From contig CAVYRG010000001.1 in assembly GCA_963770915.1 (NCBI GenBank), positions 4,256,570 through 4,320,569 of the forward strand: a DNA stretch of 64,000 nt, written 5' to 3'. Shown here in pieces: positions 37,559 to 46,538 of the stretch. Both the position numbers and the translations under genes were made by a program. The notes below the pieces were generated by a model, which worked only from the letters and a program-made list of their open reading frames with translations, did not search any database and was not told where the DNA came from. The stretch is from PALSA-270 sp963770915 (lineage in GTDB: Bacteria > Acidobacteriota > Terriglobia > Terriglobales > Acidobacteriaceae). Within the stretch, counting starts at the first letter, position 1. Each line of letters starts with the position of its first letter.

Positions 37559-40500
37559 ATGTCGCTGACCCTCGATTTCCGCTGTGTCCGCCGGACTTGC
37601 CAATTAGGCCTTGCCCTCATAGCACTGAGCCTCTTTTCGGGCCAGATGTTCGCCCAGCGTCTAACCGGTTCCGCCTCTTTGCAGGTGACGGACGCCCAAG
37701 ACCGCGGCGTGGCGGATGCGAAAGTCACAATTACTGCCGTCGGGAAGGGAACGTCCCAGAGCCTTACGACAGCTTCCGACGGGTCGCTGGTGATCCCCGA
37801 TCTTGCTCCCGGCGACTATAGCGTGCGTGTGCAGCGCGAGGGATTTCGCGTTACGCAAACTACCTTCACGATTCGAGTTGGCGCTGACAGCACCGTCCCC
37901 ATTCGCCTCGAAGTAGGCGCCGTCACAACCGAAGTCACGGTGCAAGGTGTCGAGGAGTCTGTCGATACGACAAAGTCCACGGTCCAAGGCGTCGTCGAGG
38001 CTCACGAGATCGAGGCACTGCCCCTCAATGGACGCAACTTCCTAGACTTAGCGCAGCTCTCGCCAGGCGTTCAGATCGTTGATGGCGGCCAGTTCGACCC
38101 CACTAAGAATCAGATGGTCGGCGTGTCGATTGGCGGCCGAGGTGGCCGTGTCACCCGCATCCAGATGGACGGCGTGGACATCACCGACGAAACAGTCGGC
38201 ACAACGTTGATGAATATCAGCAACGAGTCCATCCAAGAATTCTCCATCGCCCAGTCCTCGCTCGATCTGAGCACCGATGTGACGTCTTCGGGAGCGGTTA
38301 ACATTATCACCCGCAGTGGCGGCAACGAGCCCCACGGCTCCGGATTTGGTTTCTTCCGCCGCTCCGAGTTCGCCGCCAGCACGGCCGCGTTGGGAACGCC
38401 TCTGACCCCCAAGCCGCCCTTTAGCCGCGACAACTACGGCGGCCGCCTGGGTGGCCCAATAATCAAGAACCGCTGGTTTGGCCAGGCGGAGTACGAAAAA
38501 CTGCAACAGGCCAGCCAGAACATTACGCACGTGGTCCCGTTCCCTCAGTTCACCGGCTCGTTTGGCGTTCCAGTGTTCGAGCATATGGGCGGAGCCCAGT
38601 CTGATTTCATCATCAACGACCGGATGAAGCTGTTCTACCGCTTCATGCACGACGACAACATCGGGGTCACCGGGTTTGGCGGCGTCGGTTTGTCCGCCTT
38701 TGCCAACTCCAACAGCACCAACGCTCACGTGGCCGGATGGGACTACAGCACCGGCAATTTCGTCCACTCCGTGCGCTTTAGCTTCCTGAAGTTCGCCAAC
38801 GGCATCGTGGATGGAAACGCTCTGGCCGGAACGCCGGTGCAGTCAGCGGCGGTCAACCTCCTAGGTCTCGGTGGCTTTATCTATGGCCCCAGTGCCGACG
38901 CTCCCCAACAGACCTACCAGCAGAACCGGCAGGTTAAGTACGATGGCAGCTTCGTGCACGGCCACCACACCCTGCAGTTTGGCGTCGAGTACAATCGCGT
39001 CGATCAAGCCGGATTCGCCTCGTTCTTCGGCTTGGGGCCGCGCATGCGGGGGTTCTACGCGGCGGGTGTAGCGACGGTACCCTTCAGTAGCAACGGCGCT
39101 GCCGATCCCCTGAACTATCAGACGAACTCGTTTTATCTGGGCAACGGACTGGGCGCGTTGAGCGAAAAGCCCGAACTGGGATTCAATCACGGCGGCCAAA
39201 GCAACAATCGCTTCGGCGTTTACCTGCACGATGCATGGAAGGCCACCAGCACACTCACACTCAATGGCGGCTTGCGCTACGATCTGGATACTGGCATCAC
39301 CAACTCCGACTTGGCACGCACCCCGCTGATCAATAGCTTTGATCCTGAGTTGGGCGGAGTCGTCAAAAACGATAAGCTGCGCCTCGCCCCCCAAGCTGGA
39401 TTCTCCTGGAACATTCACGGCGACGGCAAGACGGTGATTCGCGGCGGCGCTGGTATGTACTACGATACGAACATTTTCAACAACTTAGCCTTTGACCGCC
39501 AGATTAATCTTCCGCCCGGCTTCGGCAACACCTACATTCTGGTGGACACCTCTACGCCCTTGTTGAGTCCCATCGACGGGTCCGTGCTATTCAATTTCAA
39601 GACCCAGTGCACGGGGGCGCAGCCCGGAACTGGCACACCCAACAGCTGCTTTGGCGCAGCCATTGGGACCGCGATCCCGTTCGTGCTGCAGGCGCAGCAG
39701 TTATACCAGGCCGCGAGCACTACTTTGGCCGCGAATTGGCCGGCTCCGGGAGTGCCCCCTCTGTTCAATTCACTGTTGGGCGTCGGCGGGGGCGCAATCC
39801 TCGATCCCAACTTCAAAGCTCCCTACGGCGCCCAAATCAACATCGGCGTCCAGCGCCAGATCAGACCTGGACTGGTGCTTAATGTCGACTACTTGATGAA
39901 CCGCGGCGTCCACTTCTATGAGACCCAGGACCGCAATCGCATTGGCGCCGCTAATACGCTGGATGTGAACGCTGCGATAACCGCCATGAATGCCGCCTTC
40001 GCCGACGAGGGTTGTAACGCCGGAAGCATGTCGGCCAATGTGGATTGCGTCATCGCCGCAGGCGGGGACATTCATGAATTCTCGGGTTGGGGTCTCGGTG
40101 AGGGCAGCGCTTTGGATGGCTATGCCTTCAGTGGTGTGAACAAGAACTTCCGCACCATGGACACCATCGAATACGCCGGGGTCTCGCGCTACCAAGGCTT
40201 GCAGGTTTTACTGGCCGGTAGGCTGGGGAACGCGGGCCCGTTCCACAACATGAGCACCAACGTTACCTACGCCTTCTCGCGCTTCAACTCCAGCAGCACC
40301 GACCAGGACTTCTTGTTTGCCGCGATCAACAATGACAACCTGACTTCCTTTTACGGCCCCTCAAACCTGGACCGCACCCATCAGTTGGGCATCGCGTTCA
40401 TTACCGATTTGCCGTACCACTTCCATTTCTCAACCACCACGCAATACCGCACCAACGAAGCCTCGATCGGCATTTTCGCGTCCCCGGGTTCCGACACCGC

Positions 40501-41053
40501 CGGCGAAATCTTCTTGTCAGACTATAACGGCGATGGCACCGTCGGGGATCCCTTACCCGGCACAAACCGTGGCGACTACGGCCGGAACGTCCACGCCAGC
40601 GATCTGAACAAAGTGCTGGCCAGGTACAACAGCACAGTGGCTGGGACTTTGACTCCTGCAGGTCAGGCTCTGGTAAACGCCGGTTTGTTTACGTCGAGCC
40701 AAATGACGCAACTTGGTGCCGTGGCCACTACGGTTGACCTCGCCCCTACGGGCCAGATCGACAATCCTAACTTCTACACCACGGATATTCGCTTGTCCTG
40801 GACTTACACCATTGCGGACCGCATCACGATTGAACCCAGTGCGGACTGCTTCAACGTCTTCAACCGCATGAATGGCGTGGGCACGGGGAGCGACGGTCGC
40901 GGTGGCAACACGGCTCTGGACGGCATCCTGTCTGGGGCCACCGGCAGCATCAACGGAACCACGTACATCCCGCAGCGCGTCGGAGCCGGTTCGGGCTCCT
41001 TCTCGAGCGGCCTGCCGCGTGCCTTCCAGTTCGGCATTCGCGTCAGCTTCTAA
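37559..41053 (+). CDS. TonB-dependent receptor, Oar-like, first copy
   Basis: 1164 residues. Signal peptide 1-32 (ending SGQMFAQ), then a carboxypeptidase-regulatory-like beta-sandwich (about 38-120: SLQVTDAQDRGVADAKVTIT, LAPGDYSVRVQREGF). The plug region includes LPLNGRNFLDLAQLSPGVQI and SIGGRGGRVTRIQMDGVDIT. A large beta-barrel follows and ends in the aromatic FQFGIRVSF typical of outer-membrane proteins. Near residue 1000 a Gly/Asp-rich loop (SDYNGDGTVGDPLPG) looks calcium-binding. The family is used by Acidobacteria to import large oligomers; the substrate is unknown. ATG at 37559 follows AAGGTAGG. It is a paralogue of the next gene. Confidence 0.92.
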   Translation: MSLTLDFRCVRRTCQLGLALIALSLFSGQMFAQRLTGSASLQVTDAQDRGVADAKVTITAVGKGTSQSLTTASDGSLVIPDLAPGDYSVRVQREGFRVTQTTFTIRVGADSTVPIRLEVGAVTTEVTVQGVEESVDTTKSTVQGVVEAHEIEALPLNGRNFLDLAQLSPGVQIVDGGQFDPTKNQMVGVSIGGRGGRVTRIQMDGVDITDETVGTTLMNISNESIQEFSIAQSSLDLSTDVTSSGAVNIITRSGGNEPHGSGFGFFRRSEFAASTAALGTPLTPKPPFSRDNYGGRLGGPIIKNRWFGQAEYEKLQQASQNITHVVPFPQFTGSFGVPVFEHMGGAQSDFIINDRMKLFYRFMHDDNIGVTGFGGVGLSAFANSNSTNAHVAGWDYSTGNFVHSVRFSFLKFANGIVDGNALAGTPVQSAAVNLLGLGGFIYGPSADAPQQTYQQNRQVKYDGSFVHGHHTLQFGVEYNRVDQAGFASFFGLGPRMRGFYAAGVATVPFSSNGAADPLNYQTNSFYLGNGLGALSEKPELGFNHGGQSNNRFGVYLHDAWKATSTLTLNGGLRYDLDTGITNSDLARTPLINSFDPELGGVVKNDKLRLAPQAGFSWNIHGDGKTVIRGGAGMYYDTNIFNNLAFDRQINLPPGFGNTYILVDTSTPLLSPIDGSVLFNFKTQCTGAQPGTGTPNSCFGAAIGTAIPFVLQAQQLYQAASTTLAANWPAPGVPPLFNSLLGVGGGAILDPNFKAPYGAQINIGVQRQIRPGLVLNVDYLMNRGVHFYETQDRNRIGAANTLDVNAAITAMNAAFADEGCNAGSMSANVDCVIAAGGDIHEFSGWGLGEGSALDGYAFSGVNKNFRTMDTIEYAGVSRYQGLQVLLAGRLGNAGPFHNMSTNVTYAFSRFNSSSTDQDFLFAAINNDNLTSFYGPSNLDRTHQLGIAFITDLPYHFHFSTTTQYRTNEASIGIFASPGSDTAGEIFLSDYNGDGTVGDPLPGTNRGDYGRNVHASDLNKVLARYNSTVAGTLTPAGQALVNAGLFTSSQMTQLGAVATTVDLAPTGQIDNPNFYTTDIRLSWTYTIADRITIEPSADCFNVFNRMNGVGTGSDGRGGNTALDGILSGATGSINGTTYIPQRVGAGSGSFSSGLPRAFQFGIRVSF

Positions 41054-41436
41054 GCCAGGTTGAGCGCTTTAGTGAAGGGTGGGACCATACGGTCTCACCC
41101 TTCATTTTTTGGCTCACGGCCTTTTCGGCACGCCCTGCAACCTCCTGCTCCTGAATTCCTAAGCGGCGAAATTCCCGGGAATTCTTCCACTTCCCGGAGA
41201 AGCCTACCGATTTTGGTAGAATTGCTTGCCTTATTCTCACCGCTTCTGGGCGGGCGAGACATAGACAAACAAATTGTGAACCCACTGGCAAGGCGCGACA
41301 TAACCTCATCAACAGAATCTCTACAATACAATGTCGAAAAATGGCTTGTGGAATGCATTTCAGCGTTCCACCCAGGTGACAGACGTGCCGCGCCGCACTG
41401 TTGTTTTCGGGCAAACCAAGTCTTCGAGGTGCGCAA
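41054..41436. other. intergenic region with terminator between two receptor genes
   Basis: 383 bp. Contains a strong terminator (41074-41110), after which about 300 bp of leader precede the second receptor. The leader lacks a recognisable promoter. The two receptor genes are thus probably separate transcripts. Confidence 0.5.
41074..41110 (+). terminator. Rho-independent terminator
   Basis: GAAGGGTGGGACC (41074-41086) pairs with GGTCTCACCCTTC (41091-41103), with one G-T wobble and a 4-nt loop, followed by ATTTTTT. It ends the first receptor transcript. Confidence 0.9.
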
Positions 41437-44400
41437 ATGTTGAACAATAAATTGGCTCGCCGAACCGGAATTCGTATGTGGGTGCTATCCACCATCGCTG
41501 CCTCCCTTGTGTTTGGGCTGAGTATGACGAGTTTCGCCCAATCCACCATTTCTACCGGCAGCATCCAGGGCACGGTAACCGATCCGAGTGGCGCGGTGAT
41601 TCCCGGCGCCAAGGTGACCATCACCAACAAGAACACCGGCCAATCCTTTTCAGTGACAACCAGCTCGAGCGGACTCTACACTTCGGGCGCGATGGTCCCC
41701 GGCGACTATCAAGTGAAGGTGGAGGACAAAGGCTTTCGCACTAGCCAGTTGAACGTGACCGTGATGGTGAACACGGTATCGTCGGGAAGTGTTCATCTCG
41801 AAATTGGCCAGGAGTCGCAGGTGGTCGAGGTGCAGGGCTCGCAGGTTGAGGTCAACACCGAGCAGGCTACGGTGCAAGGCGTTGTAACGCCTGAGCAGAT
41901 TGAGGATCTGCCGATCAACGGGCGCAACTTCCTCGATCTGGCCCAACTTGAGCCCGGCATTCAGATTCAGGACGGGGCCGGTTTCGATCCCACGAAAAAC
42001 GGATTCGAATCAATCTCCATTGGCGGCCGCGCCGGCCGCACCGCCCGCATCATGGTGGATGGAGTCGACATATCGGATGAGAACGTCGGAACCACCACCC
42101 AGGACGTTCCCGCCTCCGCCATTCAGGAGTTTTCGATCGCCCAGTCCAGCCTGGATCTCTCTTCTTCGCTAACTTCTTCGGGAACCGTAGACGTGACCAC
42201 CAAGTCGGGCACGAACTCTCTGCATGGCGAGGGTTTCTACGGCTTCCGCGATCAGCACGTGGGTTTTGCCGCGTTCCCAGGAGGCCAGACGCCCCCGTTC
42301 CAACGCAACCAGATGGGCGGAAGCATCGGCGGAGCCATCATCAAGAACAAGCTGTTCTTTTTTGGGGATGTGGAACGGACCAAACAGGATTTCGGCAATG
42401 CTGTGAACTTCTCCGCGCCCTTTAACGATCTTGCTGGCGTATACAGCGCTCCCTACCGCAATAACGAGGATCAAGGCCGTCTGGATTGGACAATTCGCTC
42501 CAATATGCGCGCGTTCTATTCGTTTCGCTACAACAACAACAGCGATTTGAAGCCCTCCAACGACTATTCGCCGTTCCTCAATCGTGACAACACACCCTCC
42601 CACACCGTCGGCCTCGATTTCACCACTGGCACCATGACCCACAGTATTCGTTACGGCTACAACTACTTCAACAACACTATTGCTGCTTTCAGCGGCTCCG
42701 GGTTGGTCAATCCTGACCCCATGTTGAATATTCTGGACAACAACGGAGCGTTCATCACGGGACCTAACGTAGACGCGCCGCAGGGCACGATTCAAGCGAA
42801 CCACCAGTTGCGGTACGACGGTTCGAAGCCGTGGAAGAACCACATTTTCCGCTTCGGCGGCGCGTACAACCGAATCTCCGTGGGCACCTTCGCGGCTTTC
42901 GGCGCTCTGGGGGCGCAAGTCAACGGGACTACCACACCGGCAAACCAGGCAGCGATCCTGGCAAATCCTAGCGCCTTCGCGCCGGCCCTCGGTTCCGGCG
43001 GACCCACTGACAACCCGCTCAACTACCCGGTTACTGCGGTCACCGTCTTTAACGGGCAGGGAGCCTTCAGCGAAAAGACGGCCTTCGGGAAGCCGGCCTA
43101 TAGCGGCTTCTTTGACACGCGATTCGAGGCGTACGTCGGAGATGCCTGGAAGGTTAGGCCGAACCTAACCGTCAACTATGGCGTTCACTACGATCTGGAC
43201 ACCAATCGCAACAACAACGACTTGTCCACCAACCCAACCCTCGCCGCCTCGTTGAACGAATTCGGGCCTGGTCTCGGAAATCTGGCGAATGCCCCGAAAA
43301 GAGACTTCTCGCCGGAAATCGGCATCGCCTGGTCTCCGGGAAGCAGCGGGAAGACGGTGATCCGTGCCGGCGCAGGCCTGTACTACGAGAACACCCTGGT
43401 AAATGACCTGCTCTTCGACCGGGTCCTCCGTTTGCCGACCGGGCTGTTCTTTGGCGACCAGACTTTCTGCGGCTCTACAACGTCCGTAGCTTTTCCGGAC
43501 GGCTCAACAGTGACAAGTTCAGATGGAATACCGCTGACCGGTAATCCCGGCACTGCCATTTGCGGTTCGCCCCTGTCGCAAACCATCGGCGGGACAACCG
43601 TAGCAAAGGCTATCTCAGATTTGCAGTCGGCCTACCAGGCCAACACCGTACAGGTCGGACCCGCTTCCAACGGGCTTTTCGAGCCGGGTTTGGGTACAAC
43701 CTTTGGATTCATGTTGGCCCCCAACTACGTGTCTCCGCGCTCTTTTCAATTCAATATTGGCTTCCAGCGCCAGATCACTCACGGCACCGTCTTATCGGTG
43801 GATTACGTTCACAATCTTGCGACTCATTTCTTGCTTGGTGTTGACGCCAACCACGTCGGCGCGGCGCGAAATCTCAATGTCGGTAACGCGCTTACTGCCA
43901 TTAACGCTACCATGATGGCCAACGGTTGCCCCCAGGCGACAGGTGCCGGCGCAAGCTCGCAGGCAGCAATCGCGGCCTGCATGGGCACCAATCCCGGCCT
44001 TTCGATCATCGATTTCGCGGCCAACGGCTTGGACGCCGGTGGAGAATTTCCCAACCCAACTGCTGCCTTTCCGGGCAAAAACCCGGCGGTCGGAGTTGGT
44101 GAATTCTTCTATCCCATCGGAGACTCCCGCTACGACGCCTTACAGATGTCGTTGCGTTCCAACATCGATCATCCCTTCCCGGGTGTGGCGCGGATGAATC
44201 TGGTTGTCTCCTACGCGCTTTCTCGCCTCGACAGCAACTATCCTTACACCGTCAATGTCGGCAGTCAGGCCTCCGGCGACCAGGACTTCCTGAATCCGGC
44301 GGTCGACTGGGACAGCCCAAACAAATACTTCGGTCCCTCCGCCCAGGACCGGACCCATCAGCTCTCGTTCGGTCCCATCTTCCAGATCGCCCATAACGGT

Positions 44401-45072
44401 CCCCTCGTGAGTTTTATTGGGCACATTGACTCGCCCCTGCCGTTAACGCTCTATCTGCCTCAGCTGGGTGGCGGAGGGCAGCCTGGAGAGATTTTCCGCA
44501 CGGATGTGACCGGCGACGGCACCACCGGATATCCAACGGGCGATGGCGGCGACATCGTTCCCGGATCCAACGTCGGCTCGTTCGGGCGAAGCATTACTCC
44601 CAGCAGTCTGAACGCGTTTATCGCCAAATACAACGCGAACTCGGCCGGCAAGCTGACGCCGGCCGGACAGGCGCTGGTTTCGGCCAATCTCTTTACTTCG
44701 GCCGAGTTGGTCTCGCTAGGCGCGGTGACGCCCACCATCGACCCAGCCCCGTCCGGCAACGTCGGTATGGGCTGGCTGCGCTCGGTAGACTTCCGCTTCG
44801 CTTGGCCGGTGAAGGTTAAGGAGCGATTCACCATCGAGCCTAGCATCACCGCATTCAACATCTTCAACTTCGCTAACTTCGATAGCTCGGTGAATTCGTT
44901 GAGCGGCATTCTGCAAGCTACAGCGGGATCCTCAGTCAACAACGTTACCGGCTTCTCCGCCAACTGCGCTACCAACACTTGCCGCGCGGGCGACCGGCTC
45001 GGGCCGGGCTCCGGCGTCTTCTCCCTCGGCGCGCCGCGACAGATCGAATTTGGCGTGAAGATTTCCTTCTAA
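41437..45072 (+). CDS. TonB-dependent receptor, Oar-like, second copy
   Basis: About 1211 residues from the ATG at 41437, preceded by GAGGT; the frame opens upstream at 41401 without support. Signal peptide ending FGLSMTSFAQ, then a regulatory-like domain (GSIQGTVTDPSGAVIPGAKV). The plug shares long identical stretches with the first copy (GRNFLDLAQL, IQEFSIAQSSLDLS). The barrel ends QIEFGVKISF. The same Gly/Asp-rich loop appears near residue 1040 (TDVTGDGTTGYPTGDGGDIV). Tandem duplication with divergence of the surface-exposed parts suggests different cargo. A terminator follows. Confidence 0.93.
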   Translation: MLNNKLARRTGIRMWVLSTIAASLVFGLSMTSFAQSTISTGSIQGTVTDPSGAVIPGAKVTITNKNTGQSFSVTTSSSGLYTSGAMVPGDYQVKVEDKGFRTSQLNVTVMVNTVSSGSVHLEIGQESQVVEVQGSQVEVNTEQATVQGVVTPEQIEDLPINGRNFLDLAQLEPGIQIQDGAGFDPTKNGFESISIGGRAGRTARIMVDGVDISDENVGTTTQDVPASAIQEFSIAQSSLDLSSSLTSSGTVDVTTKSGTNSLHGEGFYGFRDQHVGFAAFPGGQTPPFQRNQMGGSIGGAIIKNKLFFFGDVERTKQDFGNAVNFSAPFNDLAGVYSAPYRNNEDQGRLDWTIRSNMRAFYSFRYNNNSDLKPSNDYSPFLNRDNTPSHTVGLDFTTGTMTHSIRYGYNYFNNTIAAFSGSGLVNPDPMLNILDNNGAFITGPNVDAPQGTIQANHQLRYDGSKPWKNHIFRFGGAYNRISVGTFAAFGALGAQVNGTTTPANQAAILANPSAFAPALGSGGPTDNPLNYPVTAVTVFNGQGAFSEKTAFGKPAYSGFFDTRFEAYVGDAWKVRPNLTVNYGVHYDLDTNRNNNDLSTNPTLAASLNEFGPGLGNLANAPKRDFSPEIGIAWSPGSSGKTVIRAGAGLYYENTLVNDLLFDRVLRLPTGLFFGDQTFCGSTTSVAFPDGSTVTSSDGIPLTGNPGTAICGSPLSQTIGGTTVAKAISDLQSAYQANTVQVGPASNGLFEPGLGTTFGFMLAPNYVSPRSFQFNIGFQRQITHGTVLSVDYVHNLATHFLLGVDANHVGAARNLNVGNALTAINATMMANGCPQATGAGASSQAAIAACMGTNPGLSIIDFAANGLDAGGEFPNPTAAFPGKNPAVGVGEFFYPIGDSRYDALQMSLRSNIDHPFPGVARMNLVVSYALSRLDSNYPYTVNVGSQASGDQDFLNPAVDWDSPNKYFGPSAQDRTHQLSFGPIFQIAHNGPLVSFIGHIDSPLPLTLYLPQLGGGGQPGEIFRTDVTGDGTTGYPTGDGGDIVPGSNVGSFGRSITPSSLNAFIAKYNANSAGKLTPAGQALVSANLFTSAELVSLGAVTPTIDPAPSGNVGMGWLRSVDFRFAWPVKVKERFTIEPSITAFNIFNFANFDSSVNSLSGILQATAGSSVNNVTGFSANCATNTCRAGDRLGPGSGVFSLGAPRQIEFGVKISF

Positions 45073-45094
45073 GTCGCAACCAGCCTAAAGCCTC

Positions 45095-45125
45095 AAAGCC
45101 GCCGGTTTCTGTCGGCGGCTTTTTT
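45095..45125 (+). terminator. Rho-independent terminator
   Basis: AAAGCCGCCG (45095-45104) and CGGCGGCTTT (45113-45122) form a perfect 10-bp stem, 8-nt loop, followed by a T-run to 45125. It ends the second receptor transcript. Confidence 0.9.
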
Positions 45126-45167
45126 CACTTGCGTGGTCGCCCCAGCCCTCGCTTACGCATGCGCGTG

Positions 45168-45173
45168 TAGAAT
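45168..45173 (+). promoter_or_regulatory. -10 element (TAGAAT) for the Hfq-like gene, leaderless geometry
   Basis: TAGAAT ends 6 nt before the ATG at 45180 within TGTAGAATGTCTCCATG. The same arrangement (TGTAGAATGTCGCCATG) precedes the RyR-domain gene at 60493. No ribosome-binding site lies between. No clear -35. Confidence 0.45.
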
Positions 45174-45179
45174 GTCTCC

Positions 45180-45452
45180 ATGCCCTTTCAAAAGCGCGGC
45201 GGACCGGGAGCCCACAGCAAAGGCAGAACGCCGCCGACTGCGGAGACCTCCCAGGAAGCTGTCTACCTAAAGGCCTTGGGCGAGAAGCAGAAGCCGGTCA
45301 GCATCAAGCTGGCCGACGGAGAAGTGGTGCACGGCTGGATCGAGTATTACGACCGTGACATGCTGCGGCTGACCCGCGACGATCAGCCCAATCTTTTCAT
45401 CTTCAAACACGAGATTCTCTACATCTCGGAAGATGCGGAAAAGCGCCGATGA
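45180..45452 (+). CDS. hfq: Hfq-like Sm-fold RNA-binding protein
   Basis: 90 residues. After a basic, Gly/Pro-rich N-terminal extension of about 25 residues, the Sm fold reads SQEAVYLKALGEKQKPVSIK, LADGEVVHGWIEYYDRDMLR, LTRDDQPNLFIFKHEILYIS. The Sm2 motif FKHEI replaces the YKHAI of classical Hfq, and the Gln/Asn of the proximal face is not obvious. Hexameric Hfq binds small RNAs and A-rich mRNA tails; this divergent form is likely to do the same, but its RNA specificity is unproven. The gene stands alone between a terminator and a repeat. Confidence 0.78.
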   Translation: MPFQKRGGPGAHSKGRTPPTAETSQEAVYLKALGEKQKPVSIKLADGEVVHGWIEYYDRDMLRLTRDDQPNLFIFKHEILYISEDAEKRR

Positions 45453-45464
45453 AGCCTTGTCGGG

Positions 45465-45555
45465 TTGTCATTCCGAGCGCAGCGAGGAATCTGCTGTCCC
45501 CTTGGAGTGGCGAAAAAGCAGATTCCTCGCGCACAAGGCGCGCTCGGAATGACAA
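45465..45555. repeat. interspersed palindromic repeat, GTCATTCCGAG family (complete copy)
   Basis: TTGTCATTCCGAGCG (45465-45479) is perfectly complementary to CGCTCGGAATGACAA (45541-45555). Inside, CGAGGAATCTGCT (45483-45495) pairs perfectly with AGCAGATTCCTCG (45517-45529). A 91-bp cruciform-capable element between the Hfq-like gene and suhB. A shorter copy is at 11276-11316. Confidence 0.8.
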
Positions 45556-45599
45556 CTCCGGACGTAGAGCAATGTAGAGGAAGTTGCGAGCGCATCACT

Positions 45600-46442
45600 G
45601 TGAACCCTTCCAATTCCGATCACCACAACTTCGTCCCCGCCATGACCGAGATTGCCCGCGAAGCCGGCGCGCTTCTGATGGGTTATTTCCATCAGCATTT
45701 GAAAATCGAGTACAAGGGTGAAGCCGACCTGGTCACCGCCGCCGACCGCGCGTCTGAGAAGCTGATCCGCCAGCGCATTGGCGAGCGCTGGCCCGGGCAC
45801 GACATTTTGGGGGAAGAGCAGGGCCTAACCGATGCCGGCAGCGACTACCGCTGGTATGTCGACCCGCTCGACGGCACCACGAACTTCGCCCACGGTTTTC
45901 CGGTGTTTTGCGTGTCGCTGGGTCTCGAGCACAAAGGCCGCCTCGTCGCCGGAGTGGTTTACGATCCCACCCGCGACGAGATGTTCGCCGCCGAACAGGG
46001 AAGCGGCGCCCACCTCAACCAGCAGCGCATTCATGTTTCAACGACGGCGAAGCTGGCCGAATCGCTAGTGGCAACCGGCTTTCCCAGCCATAAGCGGCAC
46101 AAGAATCCGAATATTTATTTCTACCATCAGATCACGCTGCGCACCCATGGCGTGCGCCGCGCCGGCTCCGCCGCCCTCGATCTGTGCTACGTGGCCGCGG
46201 GACGGCTGGAGGGTTTCTGGGAGTTCAACCTCAATCCCTGGGATACCGCCGCCGGCGTGCTGTTGGTGCAAGAGGCCGGTGGCCGCGTCAGCGATTTTGC
46301 AGGCGGCCCGTTCAAAATCGACAGCCGCGAAACCGTGGCCTCGAATGGGCTGGTGCACGAGGCCATGCTGCACGAGTTCGGCGAGATTTTCGCCGGCCGC
46401 GGCCTGGAGCCCATCGCCGACCCGCGCGAACACAAGCGGTGA
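45600..46442 (+). CDS. suhB: inositol monophosphatase family protein
   Basis: About 280 residues from the GTG at 45600. The open frame reaches back to 45465, but that part is only the palindromic repeat; an ATG at 45642 is the other option. Mg-dependent, Li-sensitive phosphatase fold with KGEADLVTAADRASE, ILGEEQG, the signature VDPLDGTTNFAHGFP and the C-terminal WDTAAGVLLVQEAGG. Hydrolyses myo-inositol-1-phosphate or related sugar phosphates. The SuhB group also helps rRNA maturation and antitermination in E. coli; whether this one does is not known. Followed by a repeat and the DUF1684 gene. Confidence 0.9.
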   Translation: MNPSNSDHHNFVPAMTEIAREAGALLMGYFHQHLKIEYKGEADLVTAADRASEKLIRQRIGERWPGHDILGEEQGLTDAGSDYRWYVDPLDGTTNFAHGFPVFCVSLGLEHKGRLVAGVVYDPTRDEMFAAEQGSGAHLNQQRIHVSTTAKLAESLVATGFPSHKRHKNPNIYFYHQITLRTHGVRRAGSAALDLCYVAAGRLEGFWEFNLNPWDTAAGVLLVQEAGGRVSDFAGGPFKIDSRETVASNGLVHEAMLHEFGEIFAGRGLEPIADPREHKR

Positions 46443-46457
46443 GCGGCTGAGGTGTTT

Positions 46458-46536
46458 CCCCTGTGCTCCCCTGTGTCCTCTGTGGTAAGAAAAGCGAGAA
46501 ACCACAGAGGGGCACAGAGTACGCAGGGGCAAGGAT
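46458..46536. repeat. interspersed repeat, CCCCTGTG family with hairpin
   Basis: CCCCTGTGCTCCCCTGTG followed by TCCTCTGTGGT starts at 46458. CCTCTGTGGT (46477-46486) pairs perfectly with ACCACAGAGG (46501-46510) across a 14-nt loop, and further similar sequence runs to 46536. Related pieces are at 5500-5524 and 59732-59760. Confidence 0.7.
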
Positions 46537-46538
46537 CT

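Noticed and set aside
45465..45599. N-terminal extension of the inositol monophosphatase
   Set aside because: It is wholly encoded by the palindromic repeat; the family homology begins after 45600.
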